From Campylorhamphus procurvoides (Eukaryota; Chordata; Aves; Passeriformes; Dendrocolaptidae), in NCBI GenBank assembly GCA_013396655.1, contig WBMV01007622.1, positions 496,001 through 560,000 on the forward strand: 64,000 nucleotides of DNA, read 5' to 3'. Below, one piece after another: positions 10,275 to 22,200 of this stretch (position 1 is the stretch's first letter; every line of letters starts with the position of its first letter). Under the pieces are notes generated by a model that ran no database searches, was not told the DNA's origin, and saw nothing but the letters and a program-made list of their open reading frames with translations. A program made the translations under genes and the position numbers.

Positions 10275-13200
10275 GTAAGGGACCCCCTGGAAATTGGGCT
10301 TTGTTTGAACTTTAAGGACTTGGAGAGTGGTTCTTAGAAGGCTTTTGCGGTGGGAGTCGAGGGGAGGTTGAACTTCCCCAGGGGCTGGGAGCACGGCTGC
10401 TTCTCCACACCTCCAGACACTGGAATCTGGGGGGTGTTGGCTGAGCGTGGGGGGTTTTTTCCTCCTCTACAGAGGAAAACAAGATTCTGTGCTCTGAAGC
10501 CCTATTGGCTCTTTCAGTTCTCTTATAGATCAAAAACTTCATAGCAACTATGTCCTCCGGACATACAGTAATTATTGGTTCAACTTTCAAACCTATTAAG
10601 AGCAGTAGTGGAGTGGATCATAGAGACACATGAATAATGTAACCTACCAGTTCCCCAGCTCCACCATCAACCGGTGTTTAACGATGTTGGTTATGTGGGA
10701 AGCAATTGTGCGGTCATGGAGGAGGAAATGTGTGCACTCACTGCATCAAACTCTGCAACTTGGGCAGAATCTGCTTTAATTTGGGCTCTGTGTGTGTGTG
10801 ATGTGCAGCCTCTGCATCGCGTTGGGTGTCGGTGTCACGTCAAAGCCATGTAGGGTGGCTTTGAGCCAGCGTGTACAGGAGGATGCTTAAAATTGGAGTA
10901 TTTAAGGTAGTAGAGGCGTTCCAGGTGTAGGGTGATGGATCTTAGGTAGGTCCTTGGTGCTCTGGTGTTGGCTGTGAGCTCAGTTAGGCTCGTTCAGAAG
11001 TGGTTGTGTCAAGTGGGAGCTGATGGGGATGCAGGGACGTTGTGTGGTGACAGGGTGTCCTTGTGTCCTGGTCCTGGGGTGCGTCTGCACTGCCAGACCC
11101 TTTTGTAGGAAATGTTGATGGAGGGTGAGGAAAGCGAGAGCCATCTCGAAGTGAAGGGGCGGATGGGGAAGAGAGCCTCTGATGAGCAAATGATGAGTTG
11201 TATAATCCTCTGAAAATGTATTCTTTCCTCTCCCCACCCTTGCCATAAATGTGGATTGTTGAATCAGGGCTGAGAGGAGAGGGCTCTGCTGCAGATGTGC
11301 GCTCTCCTCCGCCGGCCGGGGAGCCTGGGGGTTGGTATGGTGAGTGTTTGACATCTCGTTTACAGGAATTTTGAGAGTGTGTCTGTGATTCATGGACATC
11401 AAAGGGCATCAGGCTTCTCCCGGGAAGGCTGTGCTGGAGCGCGCCCTCCTCTCCTGCCCCTGGAGAGCTTCCAGCTGTGCTGGGTTTCCTGGTGCTGAGC
11501 CGTGGGGCACTGGGAGGGTCCCATTGCCCAGGAGGGTGCTGTGGAGCCAGAGGGGCCTCTTTGGTGCTCTGCCTGTCCTGGGGGCTCTGCTGCCAGCGCG
11601 GGGGATGGAGAGGGATGGAGGTGCTGGGTGCGGACAGAAGGGATGCTCTGCATCCCGGCGTGGCCTCTGGACCCCTCCTGCTGGGGGATGTGCAGGGGGG
11701 GCAGTGCTGGCAGCTGCTCTGTGCAGGACCTGGGGCTTGAGATCCTCATCTCGTGCCTGAGTGTTGCTGCCTGAGCATCTGCTGTTCTCCAGAACTTGGT
11801 TTGAACTGCTGCCCTTCGCTGGCTTTCCAGGAGGGGGATGTTTGATGCTTTTATCTCTGAGCCTTTGTTGGGATTCAGAGCTGGAAGGGCTTGGCTGTAT
11901 GTTCTACCAGAGCTGCAGGCCCTGCTAAACCCACATGTGCCTTGTCCAGGAGAGCTCTCACAGTGCCGTGGCTGCTTGCCTGATTAGTGCTGGGCTTTTT
12001 TCCTTTCCTTTTTTTTCCCTTTCCTCTTTCTTTTCTTTTTTTTTGTCTAGGGATTAATGCAGCTTGCTCCTCACATGTCAGATCTACCCTCCTAGGATAT
12101 TAGGTAGTGCGTTTTGCTTTGATCACCTTCTGTTGAATTTCCAGGAGCTTTTGCTCTCCATGGGGCCAAAAGATCTCAATGCAAAGTGAGGGAGGTCAAG
12201 CTGAGATGCTGCTCAGTTCCTCCCTGAGCGATCCATTTGTGAAGCCACTTGTGCGTGCATGTGCTCCAAGCTGATGAGCATATGGATGGGTTATCTCTCA
12301 TCACTCAGCATTTAGGGTCGCGTCTAGGATTGGAGCTGAAGCTTGCACAAAGTCTTTCCTGGTGAGTGGCCAAACCACACCTCCCTTCTCATGTGTGTGA
12401 TGGAATTAAGGAATTTCAGCTCCGTGTGCTCTGGTTTTGGAGGGCTGTGCAGGCTCTGGCCATTCGCTTCGGTGGGTTTCAATGTGATTATCCCAGCGAA
12501 AGGCGGGAGTGCTGGGCTGAGCCCACCTGGTGGTGGGAGCAGAGGGATCTCAGGCCAGCCCCATGTTTGGAGGGGAGACCACCTGGGAATCCCAGGGCAC
12601 GGAGTCACGGCCAAAAACATGGCAAATGGGAGACCACAGGGACCGAGCAAGCTGAAAGACTTTGTTTGGCCCCAGCACCGGTGATGGACAGGAACAGGAG
12701 AAGTCAAGTGAAAACACAGTGTTTGCACCTGGCTGGGGAGCAGGCGAAGGCAAACTGCTGCCTGTGTATTTGGAGCCCTAATACAGGGAATATTTGAGAT
12801 GCAGAACCTCCCTCTTGCTCTTGCAAGCGACTCCCCTTCCCCCTGGGCTGTGGTGTGGTTAAAAGTGGCCTCCCCACACTGTGCTGGACCTGGCCCCATG
12901 CTCCAGGAATTCCAGCTATTATTTATACGCACTTCTAAATTTATCAGGCACGACTTTGTGTACACAGAGAGCTGCTCCTCCTTTGCAGTGCCGCTGGGTA
13001 ACGTGGGTCTGGTCGGTCCAAGGTGGACTCATCTGCCTCCCATTAGGCTCTGGGATGAGTGGGACTGGCCTTGCTGGGGAAGGCTGGGGCTTGCAGATGG
13101 CCTTCTGCCGGCTCCCAGAGCTTCCTGGCCTTTGAAAGGACCCGCCGGGGCAGCTCCTTGTGTGCGAAGTTATTGGAACCAAGTTTGGCTTCAATTATCA

Positions 13201-16200
13201 AAGTAAATGATGCCATTGTAAAGCTATGCTCGAAGCAGTGTTCTACAATTAGAGCATGGAAGCTGTGATTAACATAGTTGTGTTAAAATGTACTTTTTTT
13301 TTCCTTTTATTTTTTTATGTCTTTAAACCCATGGTTGCCCAGTGATGTTTGTCCCAAGAAAACACTTAATGAGATTCAATTTTGCCTCCAACTGCTCCTT
13401 GTACATTTTCCCTCTCTCTGCATAAGGCTGTGGGTTGACCTGCCTGAATGCTTTTATTGCTAAGAAGCAGAGTTTGAAACTGCACCCTCCTAACGGGGGC
13501 TACAACCAGGAGCCCCTGAAATTTTCATGGCATTATAATACCTCTGATATGGCCATTGCCTAACATAGCAGAGAGAGAGAGTTACATGCTGTGTGTCATT
13601 GCATCAAGATAAGAATAGGCTGAGAAACATCAGACATTCTCCTTGAAGCTCCAGAGCAACTGCTACCTGACAGCTGAAAACACTTTGCATATTGAGTTTG
13701 GAGCTGGGCTGTGTTTGTGTGTGCAGCATCTGTGGCAGGAGACCACCGCTTGCCCTGGAATTTAAAACCCTCCCAGGCAACTTGATGCATCTGGGTACAA
13801 TTACTGGAGTAAGGTGGTCAAATTAAAAAGGAAAAAAAGTATTAAACGTAGCAAAACAGCCCCCACTGGTTTTCTTAAAGGATGGGGGGCTTTCTGTGGG
13901 GCAGAGTTGGATGTGTGTGGGGGAGAACTTCAGAAATATGTCAACTTTAGGCATTATGTCATCTTTTTTTTGCCCATGAGGTGTTGGTAGGTGAGTGATG
14001 CCGCAGCCCAGTAATGATGGGAAGATGAGTTAGTTCTGGCCACTTTCTCTAATTATATCTTTGGACACACCTCCTCTCCCTGTGCTGTCTCCACATGGAC
14101 CTGCTGCCTCCACCCCTACCTCAGCCTCTCCAGCAATCCTGTAGGAACAACATGACAAGTCAGCCCTCCTGGAGGTGACCAGGTCTGACAGACACCTCCC
14201 AGCAAGGCAGTGGTCCTGTTCTGGGGACCATCCTGCACCCCTGAGCCCCACAGACCATCCTGCACTCCTGAGCCTTGTGGTCCTCAGATACACTCTCAAG
14301 ACCTGAGATTTTTTCAAATCAAAAAGTTAGAAGAGCTGATGACCCAAAAGCCCACCAAGGACTTAGGAAGGGTCACTGGGACTGCACATCCTCCTGAACC
14401 AGAGTAGAAGACTCTACATGGTTTTTAGAGGAACTTTCTTGTAGTAGTAGTGAGATAACTTCGCCTTCACCCACATGTGGAATTAATTTATCTTTGAAGA
14501 TTTAACTTCTTTCCTGTGGCATTCCTTACTATCTCTTTTTTTTTTTTTTTGCTTCTTCTTCTTCCCAAATATATATTTTTTAACATCTTGATCTCCCCAT
14601 CAGAAATGCGTTGGCCTCCTTGGAAAGGAATGCAGCTCTGGCTGGGCTGAATACCTGCCTGCAGCTCATACCAGAGAGGCCCATCTTCCCCACCATGCTT
14701 CCCCCTCCTTTTTTTCCTTTTTTTTTCCCCTTACCCCTTTTTTTTTTCCTAACTTAACCTTTTGTGGAGGCTTCAGTTTTTGGTGCTGGGGCCCCAGGGT
14801 GCCTGGGTGCTGGTGAGGGATGGAGATGGAGAGGGGGTGGTGGGAGGACATTGCTGTCACTTAAAGCCAGCTGGTCCCTCCAGCCTCAGGGGGGCAGGGA
14901 AGTGGAAAGCCCATTAAAAGAAACCTGCCAAGCCTGCTGGCACATTCCTTAGGCCCCCAAGTCCTGGGTAAGTGGCCCTAATTATTAAAATCAGCAGTCC
15001 TTATCAGATGACAAGGCCTTTTGCTTTGATATACAAAGGCAGAAGCTTAACAACCCCGTCTTGCCCTGGAAGAGGAACAAAATGTGCACCTTAACATGGG
15101 GTTTTCAAACCTCCCTGCATAATCCCCTTATCACCTGCCAAGATATGTATATTGATCCCAGCTGGGAAGTTGGAGTGATGGGAGGCAGGCAGGGGGATGC
15201 CCAAGTCCCCCCCATGCAGTGACCCTGCTGTGGTGACCCTGCCATGCTCCATCACAGCCCCTGTCACTTTGGCTGCTCCTGGGGATTCAGCTCAAACATC
15301 CAGCTTGGGCTTTGGGTTTGCTTCTCCAGGTGAAGCCCAAGGTGTTGGTATCAGTAACCCACGTGCCCATTAATACAACCTGCTGTGTCTGTCCTCACAT
15401 CCCCATCCTCCTCACTCTATGCACAAAAATACATGCTGAACAAGTAAGGGGTTCTCCTAAAAACTGGCCCTTTTTATTGTGTGTTTTTATGGTGCCAGGA
15501 AAGTGGTACCCAGCTTTGGGAGGTCAAGCCTGGGACAGCAGATCCCAGCCCCAGTAGTTCCAGGCAGTTCTCTTATTTCAGGCAACACAGATACCAATAA
15601 CTTGTATTCCCAAAGGAACCCTAACTCTTGTCTTCACAGTAGACTTAAGCATCATTAGCTGGTTCCTTATGGCTTTCAGTGGGACTTGAGCTGTGAACTT
15701 CTTGGTCTTTTCCCTCCTGATGCCAACAGCAAGACTTCTGCTGACCTCAGCAATGCAGCATCAAGCTTTAAGCACTAAGTTCTTGAAGGTATCAGGGTAT
15801 GTAGAGGTGCTTCCTGGGATTTTCTAGTCCACTTTAGAAAATGTTAAAAGTGGCACGTTTAAAGTTGGGCTTTGGGTGTGTTTAGGCAGAGTGTCCTGGT
15901 TGCTGCTGGTCTGAGCGGTGGATGGTTGGTTTGTTCTGAAGAGGTTGAGCAGGCAGTGAGCACAGTTCCCATAAAGAGGGTGCTTCCATGAAGCCTGGGA
16001 CAGGCTGGTAACTCCATTCCTGTTGTGCTGGTCCCTAGGTCCTTCAAGAGGAACGATCCTGTTAACCCCTACCACGTGAACTCTGGCTATGTCTTTGCCC
16101 CCGCGACCAGCGCGAACGACAGCGAAATATCCAGCGATGCCCTGACGGACGACTCCATGTCGATGACAGACAGCAGTGTGTAAGTACCTGGTGTTGGTCC

Positions 16201-19200
16201 TTTGGGGATGTGCTGATACACCCTGGGGCTCAGGGCAGTGATGGGCATGGGGTCACCACCCTGCTCCTGGAGGTGTGTGCCCAGACCAAGAGGTGTAGCA
16301 GGGCTCAGCAGCCTCTCTCCTCATCCCATCGCCGCAGGTATCGGATGGAGAGAAATAATGGATCCCTCTATTGCCATTCTGCAGCTGCAGCTGAGCAAAC
16401 ATGTTGTGCCCTCGCTAATGGTGACTAACCCAAGGAGTGCATCTCCCTGAGCCTTTGTCTTAAGGCCAGGCTTCCTTAACTAGTTATCAGTCATCAAAGA
16501 CAAGGAGATTACTTCCTGTAGGAAGTACTTTCTGTAATTAACGTTCGTCATTAATGTCAGAATGTACATTAATAGGGCCAGTGACCTGAAGGGGCAAATA
16601 GCTGCTCATCTAGTGTGGCTGGGACATCTTCAAAGAGCCTTTTCAGTGGAGCTGCATGGATCAGGTCTGGGTGTTCCAGGAGCATAGGGAGGAGAGATGA
16701 TGCTGTGGCTGAGCTCAGGAGTTGCAGGATCTGGCTTCTCCTGGTTGCTGAGAAGTAAGCAAGGCATTTGTCAGTTTGCTTTCCCCAGCTGGAGTGATGT
16801 GGTGCTTTTGTGTCTGTAAAGGAGACAGTGAGGCTCACTTATTGCTCCTGAGGACCATTTTCTTCAGCTGAGCAGAAGGCAGATGTTGTTGTTTGTGTTT
16901 CATGATCTTCACTTGAGTACAAGTGCTCTAGAAAGCCCACCTGTGAGCAGAGTGCTGCATTCCTGGTCTTAATCTTGAAACTCCTCCAGTGAGTCTGTCA
17001 GACATGTGCAGTGGGCCCTGTGTGCTCCTCAGAGAGGTTTGCATGCTGGGTTTTTAAAGTCAACATGTGTGATGATACACAACGGAAAACAGGATTTACC
17101 AAAAAATCCTCGATGCATTAACAAAAGCTTTTTTTATTTTTTTTCTTAAATGCACATGTGTGTTTTGAACTGATATTACAGAAAAAAAAATAGTTTGTTG
17201 TCCCACCAGATTCCCCTATTGAACAGTATTGGCATTAAATAAAAGAGCTGAATCATAGGGTGACTTCTTTATTTCTTCTTACTGGCTCTGGTTGTATGTG
17301 ATCATGTGTCAACAGAGCATTCATTGGGTTAGTCATTTCTGGACCAGTGTAGGGTCACTTGGGATTCACAGGGCTAGGATTATACCCTCTCTTCACAGCA
17401 ATGCCAATTGTAGGCCTTATACAGATGAGAGCACTGAGTGAGAAATAAAGTGCATGGTGGATGAAAGGCTTAACTGAATCGCTTTCAGCCCATTGTTAGT
17501 CCAGGGGAGCTTAGCGGGGATGAGAGGGCAGCAGCCCGCTTTGAAATTTGCTTGAACAAGTGAATAGGAGCTCCCCATAAAGCAGAGCCTGAAAGGAGCT
17601 GCCTGTTTTTTCCTGCCGTAACAATGGCCCGCGCAGGCTGGGAGAGTTTGGGGAAGCTTGGCTGATTAAACTGCCTGCAGCTCCAGGTTGGGGGGCGCGG
17701 GGAGGCCTTGGGGACGTGGCAGAAAGGAATATTTCCTGCTGCAGAACCGGTCCCCCACCCTGAGCCACGGCCAGGAGCGCACCGGGATGCTGGCTGTGTG
17801 TTTTTGGGGAAGTGGGAGAGGTAAACTGGCAGGTTTGGAGGCTGGGCTCAAAGTGGAGGCTGCTCTAAAACTTCCTTTGCAGAGGCAAGGGGCTGATGCC
17901 AAGGCTGCAGGGCAGTGGTTGGGATTTGCAGGCTCTGCTGGATGCTGGAGGTGCTGGGAGGGTGCTGGGGGCACAGCCCCAGCCTGGCTGAGCCCAGGTG
18001 CTGAGCCTGTGAGGCTTTACCCCCTCGGAGCTGAGTTTATTCTGTTCCACCAGTGCAAATGCAAATTAGTTCTTTTGGCTTATATTGGTATCAACTGAAG
18101 AGGAAAAACTTGTTCTGGAAAAGTCTGTCAGACATGGCAGTAAACTGAGTTGAGTTTTTTTTTTTAAATAAATCTGAATCTGAACTGCACTGGAATTAGG
18201 AGAAATCTCCAAATGATGCATTATCTACCTTTCTTATTTTATTCCAGATGCCAGGGATCACTCTGTCCCTATATATTTTGTAATAGCCACAAAGCATCAT
18301 GCAAATTTATATTTCCATTTCTTGATTGGGGGGAGGTGGGGGAAAGGGGATTTTTTTTTTTTATTTGCTTATATCTTATTTATGGATTTACTTTGGACAC
18401 AGGGGAATGCTGCTGAGCAAACTTCAAATATTACCTTATCTTACAAACCAGGCTTTTGATGTTGGCAAGATCAGAGGCTTGTTTCAGAGCCGTTGCCAAA
18501 TGAAGATGGGAGTGAATGCATATGCGCATGAGTCTGATATTTCAAAGCAGCAGTAAAACTACATTCAGGTTAGGTCAGGCACATCTGAGTCAAAAGGCTA
18601 AGATAATTGGCTCAGCTTAAATGGCAGCTGACTGGGTAGAAGACTTCAAACTAGTGTTTCCCCCAGAAACAGATTGGCTTAGCCCCAGCCTGGTTAGCTG
18701 AACTGTTTATAATTAAACTCCACTATTTAGTGCCTCAACTCTGTAGCTCTTCAGCAGCAGCTTTTAGTAGCCAAGAAAAGTGAGTGCAAATGTTGGCTGC
18801 TGGAGCAGGGGGAGAGGTGGCACCTGGGGAGATGGGGTTAACCCTTGTTCTCCTCTGAAACCTCTGGCCAAGCTCAGCTCTTTGATTTTGGAGGTGCTTT
18901 CTGCTGGGTGGGGGTATCTGCTGCAGCATCAGGGTCCCCCTGTCCCCCATATCTCCTGCTGGACTGAGCCTGGCTTCAGCTCCATCCATCTGTCCCTCCT
19001 GCAGTCAGGGATCACTTGTTGGTCACCCCTTTGACCCTGGCCTTGTCCATGTTCCCCATTTTCTATGAAAAGGTTGAGACAGCACTCAGCAAAGTGGCTG
19101 CTGAGGTCCCTCCCCATTCCCCAGCCTGACTTTCCCAAGCTGCTCCACAGCCTTCCCATCCCAGAGAAATACCTCTGGGTTGTTTTAATTCCTTTTTTTT

Positions 19201-22200
19201 TCATTCTGCACGTTGTTACAAGTTGTGGAACTCTCCTGCCAAGGCAGGGCTGTGGAAACAGGGAGCAGGAGGTTTGATGTGGGACTCTCCAGAGGACTTT
19301 CAGGGGGAAGGAGCAGTTTTTGTTAACCTGAACTAGGGAAAATTTTAAGTAAATTGAGGAGCCTGTGGCATTGGCATTGCTTTTCCTCCCCCTTCTCAGG
19401 CCACCCTGCCCAGGAAAATCACAAGTCCCTGCTCTGTAGCCTGTGCCAGGACTGTCCCTTTGGGCAGAGATGGCCCCCTGGAGCTGGGAGCTTGAGGATA
19501 CCCCACAAGGAGATGTGCTCCCAGCTTGGTGGCCACAGCAGAGGGGTTGGGGACAGCATTTTGTCCTTGCAGACCTGGAGGGAGGTGGGCAGTGCAGGAG
19601 GACTGCAGGACTCCCCATAGTCCCTGGTCATGGCCTTGGGTGCCTTGTGGTGGACACACAGACCTCCAGCAGCTTCTCTGCTCCTCCCAACTGGCCTCTT
19701 GGAGTGCCAGGGATAGGGGACACCTCCTCTTCCATGGAGTGTGTTAATGGGATTAATCCCATGTGTACATATGGATGTGATGTGCTCATGCTGGTGTTTT
19801 TACTTGCCTTTAAAAGGTCTGTTTTACTGGTTTTATCCTGTATTGAAGGTCTTCCCTAAGAGACCCTTGTCTTGGTAAGCCTCAGTTAACAGAGGCATCT
19901 CTAAAGGTACAGGTGGTTTGGTTTTCACCTTAGAATTGCTTTTCTCTCATCCTCACCTGAAGCTAAGGTGTGTCATGTGGCCCAGGTCCTGCTGCCCCTT
20001 GGGTTTGTGGAGCAGAAATGCTTGGTGGCCTTCACAGAGAAGTCTTTGGTGGCCACCAGTGGCTGTGGTTGGTGGCCATGGCTAGCTGTGTTGGTCCTTA
20101 CTGGGCTGCTCCCCTAGAAATCTCTCAGAGCCCCATGTTGTCTGGTGGGGGCAATCAGCCCCTTTTACTTACCATGTCATATTCACTCATAAATTGTGTC
20201 TAGAGGAGGCTGATGTGCATCTTGTGCCATGAGGGGCCTCCTCTGTGGTCCCAGCATGCTTGTTTTTATTGTAGACTTTTTTTTCCAAGTTTATTAAAGT
20301 GAAATTGTTCTGATCCTTCACTCCAGGCTTTGCAGCTTAGTCCTGCTCATTAAAAACAACTCAGTGGCAACTGGATGCTTTGGCCAAGATCTTCACAAAG
20401 CTCTGCCCATAGCGTGCTTCAAACTTGGAGTGATGGCATCTCATCATACTCCTCAAGGGAAGGGATGTGGTGTCTCTGGGAGGCTGTTCCCTGTCTCTGG
20501 CCATGTCTTGGTGTGTGCCCACCACCACGGTGGCCACGGGAGGGGACGTGCAGGGACACTGTGCCACGCTGGCACCCTTGACAGCAGCATGGGGCCACTG
20601 CTGTCTGCTGTGCTGCCACAGCTCCTCCTGGGGCAGGAGCTATTGTCTGTGCTCAGGAGATGAGTCAGGTGTGGGAGCAGGTGGATGAAAGGGATGGGAC
20701 AGGAGATCAAGGTTATCCAGCCAGTCTGAGGGAAGGGGTGGCATTAGACATTCAGGATCTCCAGGCATGCTCTTCCGGCTGTCCCCGCTGTCTGGAAGGC
20801 CCTTTAATCCTCACTGGGGTAATTCTTTGCATGGTCAGGTGAAGACACCCCACAGTGCCTGGAGTAGGGTGTGCAGGGGGCTGCTCCCTCTAGAGCTCCT
20901 TGCCTGCTCTGTCCTGAAGCTGGGGTGGCTGCAGGGAGCAGTGTCCTACCCAGAGGGTCTGTGCTTGTGCCTCGAGGTGTCCTGTGCCAGCCAGCCTTGG
21001 GGCAGGACAAACATCCTGGATCTGAGGTCAGGGTAGAGATGGGGAGCAGCGTTTGGGTGGCCGTCCATCCTCAGCCTCTTCCTTCTTGTTTCCACTGTGC
21101 CAACACTCCATGGGTTGTTTCAGAGCTTGAGGAACGTTGTGGTCCTGGAGAGAGTAATTTGTGGGGGAAAAGCAACAAAAATAAAGGTCAGAAGCAGAAA
21201 CTTGGTGTTGGAAGGGCCTTCCTGTAAGATACCTTGGAAGTGAAGCTGATGAGATCTTTGGGCGTCTTCCTGTATGGAGTTGCCTTCAGCTTTTGCTTAA
21301 TTACTGCACATCCATGTAGATGACACAGGCACTTCCCACACTGCCAGATATTTGAGGCTTCAGGTGACATCCAGAGGGCTCAGCACCTCTGGGAACAAGG
21401 GCTTGGGTGGTTCCAGAGGGGATGGAGAGGTATCTCAGGGCATGGGGACAGCCCTGGCTGACAGTGACCTCTCTTCCATGTGCAGAGATGGGATCCCCCC
21501 GTACAGAATTGGGAGCAAGAAGCAGCTCCAGCGGGAGATGCATCGCAGTGTCAAGGCCAATGGTCAAGTTTCTCTACCTCATTTTCCGGTAAGTTCAGGT
21601 GGGAGCTGCAGGTCCTGGGTGGTCCTGGGGAGTGCTGGGGCTGGCAACAAGCACGTGTGGAGGGAAGGGAGCCAGGGAAGAGGGCATTTCCATGCCACGC
21701 TGATGGCGGAGGAGAGATGCTGCATGGTGTTGGGAAGGGGCCATGTGCTCTCAGCATCATTCCAAAAACCTGCTTGTGTACAGTCACTCTTGGTCCTTCC
21801 CTGAAACCAGGTGCTCATTAGGGCTTTTCCTTGGCACTGAGTTTGTGCTGGTCTAAATCCAAGTGGAGATGCCCGGATGGGGCCTGGTGAGAGCCTTGGC
21901 TCTGGCCAGCACCCCGACAGCTCTGTGGTGCTGAGCAGAGCAGGGCTTGGTCAGTGGTGACCATCAGGAGCTGGGTGTCTGTGAGCTGGTGGGGAGCAGG
22001 ATCTCCCAGAACAGGCACTGGCAGCAGATCCGTGCCTGGCTTTGAGGGGATCCAATGTGTGGCATTGCCCTGCTCTTCAAAATTAACACACTGACTTGCT
22101 AATTCAGTTGACTTGCAGACTCCTGATTCCTGTAGTGAATAAACTGTTTACACAGACAAGTATAAACTTATCTTGTCTTGAGATTAATATGCTAAAATTC

